A stretch of 64,000 nt of DNA from Ulota crispa. Its lineage: Eukaryota; Streptophyta; Bryopsida; Orthotrichales; Orthotrichaceae. How positions within the stretch are numbered: the stretch's first letter is position 1; each line of letters starts with the position of its first letter. Location: assembly GCA_963920765.1 (NCBI GenBank), contig OY987251.1, forward strand, positions 2,048,501 to 2,112,500. The letters are read 5' to 3'. Positions 11,161-20,470 of the stretch are shown in pieces. The position numbers and the translations under genes are program-made. Under the pieces are notes generated by a model that worked only from the letters and a program-made list of their open reading frames with translations, made no database searches and was not told the DNA's origin.

Positions 11161-13603
11161 GTCTATATCATTGCATCATCTTTGATTGCTCTCGGGCATG
11201 GTCTCACAAGTGTTATGATTGGCTACATTTTCTATTTGCTTGTATGTTTCTCATTTATGCAATTGTTGTTCATGAAGTGTGATGTTCTATGGTCCGTTAG
11301 TCTGCTGCTAGGGAATTTATGGGTATTTCTTGGTGTCTTTCCCGAATTGGTATTTTTGGCATTGGATAGTTTTCAGTTCTGAGGGATTGCACTGGAGGGC
11401 TCCATTTTATTTTTATCCCTACTGGCAATTTTTAGTGGGACCCTACCTAATTGTTTTTCATTGTTGTCATGTAATCCGCTAGCGTTGGAATGTTTGGCAT
11501 CATTGTTGACCTGAGGGTGGATGTTGTGTGGAATTTCTTGGGGAAAGTTGTCCAATTTTACTGTTGGCTTTGTTGACAAGGAGGTCTTGTATATTTGTAT
11601 TGCAGCAAGAGATATCGGCAGCTGCAGATCTGGCTTTGCGTATTTATAAGGAGAGTATGCCTATGGAAGATAGATCCACGAAAGCAATTGCTGATGTTAT
11701 GCGGGCTGGTGCCAATGAGAAGGACCGCATGCAGATTCAAAGGATGGTGAAACCTATTGCTGCCACAAATCCTTCCAACGGCAAGGAGTTTTTACTTGAG
11801 GTATTATATCTGACCCCAAAGTTTGATCTTTGTCAGATACCTCATGCACTAGCTTATTTTTTTTACATTGTTCTATTTTCTAGGTTGAGAAGCACTACAA
11901 CGCAAATGAAGTCCCTGAAATGACATTGGACAAACTTTAGATTGTGGCTAGTTGTGCTACCACAGCTCATCATAAGACTAAATTTTTGAAGTGGTGGAAC
12001 TCAAGCATGCCTTCAAGAGAATCTAGGTAGTTTCATCCAAAACTAGTTGGTGATGACCCTTTGAAAGGGTTCCTTGGGAAATGCATCTAGTATGCGGGGG
12101 TACATGTTGGAATTTCTATTTGAATCATTTGTCTTGATTTATATTCTCATTTCTTACATTTAAAGTTTTGGCACGTGTATTGAATTTGTTTGTGGTATGT
12201 TTTGCCAGGTATTCATTGTAATATATTTCCATGGTTTTTTTACCTTTACAAATTGAAGATGCTGCTGTGAGCTTTTTCGATAATGTTGTGAAGAAAGATA
12301 ATCTTTGAATAGATATGACTGTAGCACTTGAACCAGAAACTCTTCCCAAGTATATTGAGGGTAGAGACGCAAAATCTAGGACCATGCCTATTTGGGTGTT
12401 TTGAGAGGAGCAAAAAATTTCAAAAGGGGGGACAATTTCAGCAACATCACAAGTTCTAAGCAAGTTGTATAGAGGGTCTTATTCCGGTAGATTAAGTTTT
12501 CTCTCTCATTTTTTATCTATTTGTTTTGTCGCTATGTTTGGTTCTATGTCATTTGATTTAGGGAATGTCCCCTTTAAATCACATTTTGAGTGTTGGTTGC
12601 ATTCCTATGTGTACTGTAATTGTGGGGCTTAATTAATGTTGTCTTTGCAAAGCACCATAACTTTTCATGAAAATTGGCATTGAGAATCTTGGTGAGGTCA
12701 TTGTGATAAATAGCCGGTCCTCCAACTTTGATGTTTGTTACTATTTTTGGGTGTTTTAGATACTTCAAGCTTGAACTGGTTATGAAGAAGGCGCTTTCTT
12801 GCAATTCCCTGCTGCCATTTCTCTCCACCTGGCTTAATTGTAGCTCACCTGAATTCATGTTCGCTGCTACCCAAGTTAGCCTTTTCACCACCGCTGAGTT
12901 GGACAGTTGCAGTTGGTTCTTGAATTGTAGTATAGAGTTTACGCACCCTTTTGAGGTAGCTCTTCGAAAGTCACTAGAAGGGGTAGGAGCTATTGATGTG
13001 GAGATTCTTGAGTTTGCCGGATTGAGTGAGGAGGAGAAGGCCATAGCCATAGAGAAGCGCGCAGCTGCAGATACCAAGAAAATAGACAAGGTGAAAATTA
13101 TAGTGGCGGCTAAGGCTACCAAGGAGGTGGAGAAGAGGAAGAAGATCAAAGAGCGTGCTGCGGAGAAGAATAAGGGTTCAAAAGGCAAAGCAAAGGTTGC
13201 AAAGGTTGTGCCCGCTATAACTACGGTCCCAAAATCCTAAACCCCTAGTTCTCAAATGCAAACTTGCTCTCAACAAGCTCTTAAGAGAAAGAGCACCGTC
13301 ATTGAACTCACAAATGAGGAGGACATCATCTTCCAAGGCTCATAGGTTGTTTCCACTAATGCTATTGTCGATGCGAGCGTGCATGAGATGATTTTGAATG
13401 TTTCTATGAGTGGTGTGGTGGAGAATATGGAGCTTGTTGGTTCTAACAACTACACTGAGATCACGGACTTCCTTAGGAAGATGTGTATGTACTTCATGCT
13501 TCCTAAACCCTTGTGACTATGACTACAATTATGATCTTATTTTTTTAATTGTAATGAATTACACTCTCTAGCTAACATAAAATGTTTCATCTGTCATTGG
13601 CAG

Positions 13604-14633
13604 GCTGCTGGCAACAAAGGGCGGTGCATAGCAAGACAGGTGGATGAAGATGCTGTTGTTGACCTAGTCCTGGTGGATTGCCCTGAGAATCTTATGGTGC
13701 CAATGATCTCCACTTCTACAACGGACATTCCTACTTGGAATTTGGACTTAATAAATGACCTGATGAATGCAGTGTTTGCTTTTGCCAAAAAGCATTTGCA
13801 TGATGATGGGGCCATCATCATTGTGCACTCTTTCAGCGTAGCCTCCAAGTCACGTATTGCAAGACTGTGTAATATGTATGCTATGCAAGTGAGGAGGGAG
13901 TGGCAGGCAACAAACTGTCTTTAGTTGGCATTAGCCATTGACCCTCCCAAGACAGTGAGTTAAATTATTTCTAAACTTACCCATTAAGATTTTGGTTCAA
14001 CCGCATTAGTTGTTTGATTTTATTCTAAAGAAATCTGTGTTTGATTGCAGACCTAGAAATTTGTGGCTACATTGTTAGTCAAAAAGCTTGGGAAGGGCAA
14101 GCAATCAAGCTTTGCATTTTAGTACACCGAGGCCTTGGAGAGCTTGGGTACTGACGTTGGGATGGATGATATGCTCCTCAATCTCATTGGGATCAATGAT
14201 TTGGCAAAACATGGCTCCATCACCTTGGAGAGGACTGTGAAAGAAGGATGCTTGATTTTATCAGCTGCTCATTGAAGCTTGCTCAGGTTATGAAGACGTG
14301 ATTGTCAATTGTACAGCATCTACAGGATAGTACTTAATGCACTCATCTCTGTTGTTATTCAGTCACTATGTTAGTATGATACTCAAGTTGATGGTAATTG
14401 TTTCATTTTCCAAGAGGGTCTATTGCTGCTTGCCGTGCTAGTGGTTGTAGTCTACTTGCTCTAGAGGCTGACAAAGTTATATTTGAGGCTATCCTCCGCC
14501 CAATGATCTAGCTTCCACGTGCTGCACCTGTTGCAATTGACCTAGAAATTTTGCCAGAGACAACAATGTCAGAGGATCCAAATACAACTGTCATAGTTCC
14601 TATGCAGTTTGTTTGCAAGACTAAACCTAGTAA
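13604..14633 (+). other. Beta-class DNA methyltransferase-like domain (three exons)
   Basis: The first exon (13604-13954) holds DLVLVDCPENL, equivalent to motif IV (usually DPPY), then FAKKHLHDDGAIIIVHSFS, resembling the strand after the catalytic loop in amino-methyltransferases. The second (14051-14327) ends with LIEACSGYEDVIVNCTASTG, aligning with motif X and the start of motif I. The third (14415-14633) continues GSIAACRASGCSLLALEADK, the AdoMet-binding glycine loop and acidic strand end. The order IV-X-I defines the beta class in the bacterial/phage nomenclature. Stops at 13922, 14054, 14120 and 14509, with frame changes, break it. Confidence 0.68.
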
Positions 14634-14726
14634 GTAAGTTTTTTTTGTAACCTCTACTCTTATTGAACATTCATTCCAATTGAGTGTTTACTAACAAATC
14701 TTCTTGTGTTTGTTGTGTTTGTGCAG

Positions 14727-14994
14727 CAAAGAAGAAATGAAGCAAAGGAAGAAATCTAGAGGCAAGACTATGTGTGATGATTGGGTTAGCCCAGACAAGA
14801 CCTTCTTCTATCCATCTTATGCTATGCAAGTAGGAGATGCTTTTGCAAAATTTGGTACAAAGAAGCCTACTTTGAGAGCTCCTAATTATTCAAATGATTT
14901 TTTAGAGTTCATGGATGTGATGGCAACTAAAGGAGGCAGTGTTTCTTTGGACCATATTTCTTTTGACTCTCCTGGTGATTCTAGTATGACCTAA
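14727..14994 (+). other. Intact C-terminal exon of the ParB-methyltransferase-like gene
   Basis: After a GTGTTTGTGCAG acceptor the frame starts with a lysine-rich stretch (KEEMKQRKKSRGK), continues with DDWVSPDKTFFYPSYAMQ and ends at a TAA at 14992-14994 after FDSPGDSSMT. It has no internal stop, unlike upstream exons. No domain is recognised. The basic start may aid DNA binding or nuclear import, which is inference. Confidence 0.55.
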
Positions 14995-15342
14995 TATTTT
15001 GGATTTTTTTAGAAGTTCAATTGGGTTATCTCTCTATCAGAATTTTTACATTCTATGGAGTACAGTCTGTCATTATTTTATTATATGAGCACATTCTGTT
15101 ATTGCTCTACTCTTGTCTATATCTTGGTTTCTTTGAAGACCACTTTTAGGTATGGATGCATGTTTATATTGTGATTTGTTTTATGATACCTCCATTCCCT
15201 TAATCTTTTGATAATCATTATACATCATTACTCATTTCTGTAATCACTTGATTCCCACGGTCATAGGCATTACTCACCAATGTAATTTCCCTAATTGCAC
15301 AGTTATGGGTTCCCATGTATTCTTTCAAGGGATAAAGTTCCC
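14995..15342. other. 3' flank of the methyltransferase-like gene
   Basis: AT-rich DNA between the gene's stop codon and the terminal repeat array. It probably holds the 3' untranslated region and polyadenylation area. No gene is seen. Confidence 0.4.
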
Positions 15343-15454
15343 GCTCACAAGCTCACAGGCTCACAAGCTCATAGGCTCACAGGCTCACAGGCTCACAAGC
15401 TCATAGGCTCACAGGCTCACAGGCTCATAGGCTCACAAGCTCACAAGCTCACAA
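15343..15454. repeat. 8-bp tandem array (GCTCACAR) at the right end of the giant element
   Basis: Fourteen consecutive 8-bp units, GCTCACAA, GCTCACAG or GCTCATAG, partly follow a four-unit order (AA, TAG, AG, AG). The array continues, less regularly, as GCTCTTGCTCACAAGCTTGCTTGCTAGC up to the element end. In complement each unit reads YTGTGAGC, the same word found near the ends of the related elements at 17598, 54064 and 59153. Confidence 0.9.
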
Positions 15455-15488
15455 GCTCTTGCTCACAAGCTTGCTTGCTAGCAACCCT

Positions 15489-15497
15489 ATGCCATAA
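15489..15497. repeat. Right copy of 9-bp target-site duplication ATGCCATAA
   Basis: Identical to 523-531. It separates the last bases of the giant element (GCTAGCAACCCT) from the resumed TTAA-family sequence (GGCCATCAAATTTGCATA). Confidence 0.92.
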
Positions 15498-16041
15498 GGC
15501 CATCAAATTTGCATATACACTAGGCAAAATTGGAGGATTTATGTAAAATTGAAAAATGTGAATTACTTTGATCCAAATGGTGAAAATCAAGGAATCTTAG
15601 TCTACTACAATAAGGAAAAAGAAAAGTCAAAAAACAAATTCACAAAGAGCACAAAAAAGTAAAGCACCAAAGGCAATAGAAATGGAGATATGGGAGTTCC
15701 GTACCTGCCCGCAAACAAAAAGTTTTCACTCATAAATTGAAATTGAATGATTCAATGCTCCCTGCATATGTATGAATCTAAAGAACCAATTTCAGATTTT
15801 TATTTTGAAAAAATGTTGTTTTTAGAAAAGTTTTTGGCTGCCTAATCTCCCTTGTATATCAAAAATTCATGCATAATTTCTTCAATAAATGTCAAAATGA
15901 AGGAAAAATTAGATGCCCACATAGGTCTTTGAATTCCTTATCTTCTATAAAAGTTTCAAAAAATCATACAAAGTAGTTTAGTTGTAAGTACATGCCCAAA
16001 ATCCCAATTGTCCCCCAAGGGGACAGTTGGTCCTTTAGGGG
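15498..16041 (+). mobile_element. TTAA-flanked (piggyBac-like) MITE, right half
   Basis: The segment matches the complement of 40330-39764 throughout. It ends GGTCCTTTAGGGG followed by TTAA (16042-16045). The next bases, GATTC, are those that follow TTAA in the uninterrupted repeat at 57553-57562. It is therefore the right part of the element whose left half is 143-531. Confidence 0.88.
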
Positions 16042-17598
16042 TTAAGATTCCATGCAAACCACCTTAGCATATAGGTGTCAAAACAATAATTGTTGAAATA
16101 AATTTCTCTTCAAATAATTACTATAGAAATCAAAGATTTTGTTTGAGGAGGCTTTTGCACTAACTATTTTCACTTTTTTGATTCTAAAGTTTTAGACTTT
16201 TTTTTGTATCAGACTTGGTTTTATTTCTAAAAAAAATTATAATATTTTGAATTGAGAAACACATACTTAAAATTTTGAATGAAAAGCTAGCGCCATAAAA
16301 GTTCTCATGGGAAGTCATTATTTCATCATTTTTTAGCTTCCACATACAAAAATAGTTACAAAATGTAAGTGGTAGGGTTTTAGATTTAGCTAGCTTTAAA
16401 AAAGGGGAAAAGAAAAGGGAAAAGGTGGCCAAAATTTGTGGTTTTGACAATCTCAATTAACATAGGGTTACTTTTAACAAAACTGAAGTAAAGGGCAGTA
16501 AGTAGTAATGTATTAGCATCATTTGTCATAGCATCATGAATTCCTCAAGATGTTTGGTTCACAACTTTAGACCACTTTTTATGTAATTGTATTGTGGCCA
16601 TGCCAAATGCCCTCTTAGGATCTAAAAAATGCCTCAAAGAACCTCATTTTTACAAATTAGCTTTTTATTTTTGCTTTTATGGTTTATATTCATTTTTTAA
16701 AATTATTCAATATTAAAATTAAATTTAGAAGATTCAACATTCTTCTTATTTTATAAAGATTGTCTTAGCAATTTTAATGTGTAATATTACCAAATAAAAA
16801 AAAAACATAGTCAAGTTTATGTTTCCAATGATTTTACAAGCCTATTTGCGTTCAAATCTTTTCACCAAAAAATTTTTCTTGATTGAATTTTTGTTAAACA
16901 TTTACTTGAAAATGTTTTCAATATTTTAAAGAAAATACTATATCAACATTCAAATGTATTAAAGCAACAATAAAAAAGTGTACTTTAGTTTTGGAATTTG
17001 AAATATACATATGAATCCTTTTTTTTTGAGATTAAAACATTTCTATCATTGCTATCATTGTAAACTTGTATTGATAAAATTTGAATGTGCTCAAAATTGC
17101 AAACAAAAATTAAAAACATTGGATTGATTTAAATTATAAGTACAACTAAAATATAGCAATGGTACATGAAGTAATGAAAGTTTCAACTTAAAAAGTGTAC
17201 TTGATTTATTTTCTTTGAAGTTGTTGGCAATGCATGAAATCTTATACTTGAACTTCTTTTATTGAAAAAGTGGAAATCTATGAAATTTTATATTTTTTAA
17301 TTTTGGTAATTGTACATTGACTTTTTTTATAATGTGTTTTCCTAAACGCGTTTGCATCATATTTGTTATCTACTTTTCACCTACATTCATCCATTTGAAA
17401 TTTTATTTACTTGGTATGGTTTTTCATGTGTTTGTATCAATGGATGAATTTCAAACCTCATCCAAAAACATTATTCATGTAGTGATCATTTTTGCATACT
17501 TATAGTTGTATGAAACTCATTAAAATATCTTCTACTGCTCAAAGCTCACTGCTCAACACTCAACACTCAAGGTTCTCTGCTCACACTTTAGCAACCAT
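16042..17598 (+). repeat. Right part of dispersed Mutator-like repeat, with its terminus
   Basis: Aligns colinearly with about 57553-59153, for example at AATAATTGTTGAAATA, the GCTTTTGCACTAACTATTTTCAC area and the CATTCATCCATTTGAAATTT area. It ends GCTCACACTTTAGCAACC (17579-17598), nearly the same end as 59153. The last 60 bp are made of GCTCAAC/ACTCAAC-type words. No coding potential is evident; a 62-codon frame at 17317-17505 is not convincing. Confidence 0.82.
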
Positions 17599-17599
17599 G

Positions 17600-20230
17600 T
17601 GAGTCAGTCTACTATTAGTAGAATCAAAAAGGAAATCTTCAAAAATGTATTTATGAAGCCTATTGGACGTATGTTTGCAAAGTGTAGGACCTGCGACCAG
17701 CTTTGATAACAGTTCCTTCCAAAAACTCCAAAAAGGAGTCCCGAGTACGTGGAGTTCATGAAGCAACGTAATGAACATTCAAATCACCAAGCTTCACGTC
17801 GTTGGCTGTATGCGTCTTGGCATAAAGATTCCAAACAGAATCCACAAGAAATTCTTAGTAATATTCACAACAAGATGGATACAACCAAACAGCTCTTCCA
17901 AAAATGGGAATCATAGCAAAATCAAGGCAAGGTCTTGGGCAGCTTCTGATGAGCGCAATTGGAGTGGTAGCTTATGGTCACAATGATAGTGCATACACTC
18001 ATTATGCTCCTTTGTGTTGGCCAAGAGACTCAAACTTTTTTGTTTCTTTGTTAGTTAGATTATTTCATCAACCAAAGGGTTGTCAAATACAAGAAACTAG
18101 TGATCTCTTTCCATATCTGCCGGCAAATACAATATTTGAGGCATATCTCAAAGGAAAGTCTAGGTGTATGGAGAGTTTGAATTTAATTGACAAGGGAGCC
18201 CGCATAGGATCCGCACCATTGCCTAGAAGTCTATATCTGCAACTTGATAATTGTGCAACAAATAATCAAAACCAATATTTGATGGCATTTGTATCCCTTC
18301 TGACTGCTTGAGGTATCTTTAAAGAAATTCAAGTTGGATTTCTGCTAGTCGGACATACTCATGAAGACATCAATGTTTATTTCAGTCATCTCTTTAAAGC
18401 CTTGAAGAGCAACAATATTTTTGTAGTTGCTGATTTGATGAAAGCCTTTGAACATGTAATTGCAAAAGTTATCATTAATGCCACAGATTATACAAGAAGT
18501 TGGAGACTTCAAGTTGTTTGTGAAAGATTACCAAAGTATCAGCTTTGCTAGGTTAATTAGGTTGGCTGAAACACACTTGGGTACTTGCAAAAATGACTTC
18601 TCTCTTTTGTCTCAAACACCCTTAGTATTGGTAGTATTGATAGTACTATTGAGCTTCTGGAATAATTTTTTTAAATAAAATAAAATATGAAAAATTTGTA
18701 AAGCATTTAAAATAGCATACCTATGAAAATTTAGACCTAGAAAAATTTTATTCTAAAAGTTATGCGCAAAACAAAATCACCTTAAAAAGCCAATTTCTTT
18801 CTTGCTTTTTAGAAAATAGTAAATTAATTCAAAAAATAATAATAAAAATTTGGCATTTGAGAATCCATTAAACACATTCACATGGTACAATTGCTTTGCT
18901 GAGGAATTTCTTTGTATTTTGCCAATGAAGGGAGATAGGATGTCCACTTTGAGACAATGTAGATGCCATGGAATTTATAATTTTGCAAAACCCTTCTAGA
19001 AATGCATGTATGCATGTTCCATAAACAACATCCTTGATTTATAGCCCTAGAAAAGATTCTTTGGACCCAAAATAGTACTAAAAACCCCCCAAAATGGCTA
19101 AGGTAGACACCCATTTGGAGGCTGCTTAAAAATAGCAAAATAATTTCAAAAAACACCAAAAAATCATTGAACATCAGTAACTTGCATGTTCACATTACTC
19201 TAAAAAGACAAGTCAATATGACTTCTTTTGCAAAAGTTACAAGCAAAAATCAAGCCGCACAAGGTGAGGGGGACAGAATGTAGTACATGTCATTCTTGCA
19301 ATCACTCACTTGTTCCAATTCTACGTAAACAATGAGGGGTGGTGGATATGAGGTATAAGAAGTCTGCAGCTAATAAGCAGTGGCTACTAGCCGATAGAAC
19401 GCCTGCTTGCCTTTGGAAGCAAGATTGCATGAGCCAGCCTTTGCTCTTTCCATTGAGCCCAAAGCTTGGTCCATTTAATCCCATGTGGAGCAACAAAGTT
19501 TTGAAGGCGACAAGGAACCAAAAGAAGGCAAGGGAAATGGCTCAAAAAGTTACCCTGAATACAAATTTTATGTTATTAGGACTAGAAAAGCACACACAAT
19601 ACTTGTCAAAATGCAAAGGATTTGCAACTGCATTTGCTCTATATGTTGAATATTGGAATTGAGTGTTGCACAAGCTTCAAGAGCCATTGCCTGACTGTCC
19701 TTTGGAATAGGTGGAAGGCTTCAAGCTTAAACACAATTGGAGCTAGCACCTGACTACATGTCTTGCCCAAGGGCCAAGGTTAATTCCAAGGATGTCATTC
19801 CAGAAGTAGAGGTGTTGGAACTTTATTGTGACCTTGCAAATGAAGCGCCACAAGAAAGCTTCAATCCATGGCTTGATGTACTACCTAGCTCAAGGGTTTT
19901 TTCTAGACTTGAGGACCCCGTGGTTTGTGCACATTGGCTAAGAAGAATGCTCTCCACTATCTGCAAAATGGAGGGAAATGTGAATTACAAGAAGTTCCTT
20001 CTTCAATACTAGAAACAAGATAACTCCAAAACTAATCTTCAAATAAAGTACCGTTACTGCTGGTACAAAAAATGGATTGTTGAAATTAGTGTCCACTCTT
20101 TGATTGATGCAACTTGTGTAGTATATTCCAATTGGTTTAAGATCGTGGATCCAAAATCTAAATCAATTCCTAAGAGATGCTGTGATTTTGTGTTAGTCAA
20201 TTTGAATAGGTTCAATGAGGTTGACTCTTG
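17600..20230 (+). pseudogene. DUF7869-type transposase-like pseudogene
   Basis: Plus-strand frames give SPEYVEFMKQRNEHS, then MSAIGVVAYGHND, LFPYLPANTIFEAYLKGKSR, LYLQLDNCATNNQNQY and, after a TGA at 18309, FLLVGHTHEDINVYFSHLFKAL and MPQIIQEVGDFKLFVKDY. This is the D-x-N/GHTHED pattern of DUF7869 proteins, thought to be transposase-derived. After about 640 bp the frame resumes with HLFQFYVNNEGW (about 19305), RYKKSAANKQWL and FNPMWSNKVLKATRNQKKAREMA; other frames carry VIPEVEVLELYCDLANEAP and HWLRRML. Several stops and frameshifts are present. A Mutator-like terminus abuts its 5' side at 17598, so the start is probably lost. The domain name is from memory of the family pattern. Confidence 0.65.
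18680..19300. other. AT-rich insertion or intron in the DUF7869-type pseudogene
   Basis: The coding similarity stops near AETHLG at about 18580 and resumes at HLFQFYVNNEGW near 19300. The interval has no coding frame. It could be an intron or an inserted AT-rich fragment; I see no clear terminal repeats or target duplication. Confidence 0.4.
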
Positions 20231-20259
20231 ATCAAGTACAAAACTATATAGTTTTTCTT

Positions 20260-20470
20260 TCATTGGGGATCTCCCAATGTTTCTCAAATTTTTAGAGTGA
20301 GGGTTCACTTTCATCAAGGGATCCTTCATCCCTCAATGTTTCCCAAGTTCTTGGCATCATCGTTTTTTTTAATATTGGAGGATGCTTTAATGTTTCTTAA
20401 GTTCTTGGTGTCATGGTTTCACTTTCATCAAGGGATCCCCCAATGTTTTCCAAGTTCCTAGCTTGATGAA
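20260..20470. repeat. Short degenerate tandem repeat
   Basis: The phrase TTTCACTTTCATCAAGGGAT with a following CAATGTTT-CCAAGTTC appears near 20303 and 20416, with a partial third copy near 20263 (GGGGATCTCCCAATGTTTCTC). The period is about 110 bp. Confidence 0.6.

Larger units (their letters stand above)
8637..14994 (+). pseudogene. ParB-like / DNA methyltransferase-like fusion gene, multi-exon, decayed
   Basis: Exons inferred from coding frames joined by GT-AG borders are about 8637-8744, 9102-9263, 9401-10068, 10175-10335, 11606-11800, 11884-12099, 12257-12482, 12770-13484, 13604-13954, 14051-14327, 14415-14633 and 14727-14994, giving roughly 1,100-1,200 codons. In order the product has an acidic N-terminal part, a region with a ParB/sulfiredoxin-type GNHR motif (about 9917-9937), a helical middle, a Lys/Glu/Ala-rich coiled linker (13020-13240) and a methyltransferase-like domain. 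The domain has motif IV as DLVLVDCP (13661-13684), then LIEACSGYEDVIVNCTA and SIAACRASG-LLALEAD (motifs X and I), the order of beta-class N4-cytosine/N6-adenine methyltransferases. In-frame stops include 11938, 12028, 12088, 12306, 12402, 13238, 13343, 13922, 14054, 14120 and 14509; a frameshift lies near 14250-14275. The DPPY signature is degenerate (DCPE). The family's real activity is unknown. Confidence 0.7.
532..15488. mobile_element. Giant Mutator-like element (14,957 bp) carrying a ParB-methyltransferase-like gene
   Basis: The boundaries are defined by a perfect 9-bp duplication and by the split TTAA element on both sides. The ends carry short imperfect inverted repeats around TGCTAGC: left 540-546 within ATGCTAGCGTGCGAGC, right 15477-15483 in complement as TTGCTAGCAAGCAAGC. 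Both subterminal zones are rich in GAGC/GCGTG-type words, and the right one is an 8-bp tandem array. Inside are two divergent gene relics: a Mutator-like transposase on the minus strand (2052-5375) and a multi-exon ParB-methyltransferase-like gene on the plus strand (8637-14994). Stops and frameshifts in both genes show this copy is dead. The alternative, two separate elements between the duplications, is not favoured because only one pair of ends is seen. Confidence 0.85.

Noticed and set aside
10445-11282. Many overlapping open frames of 60-190 codons on both strands
   Set aside because: They all cross the GC-rich palindromic array, where stop codons are rare by composition, and repeat the same short peptide in every frame.
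8637-14994. TAG read as a sense codon in an active gene
   Set aside because: TGA and TAA stops, frameshifts and similar damage in unrelated elements nearby make decay a simpler explanation.
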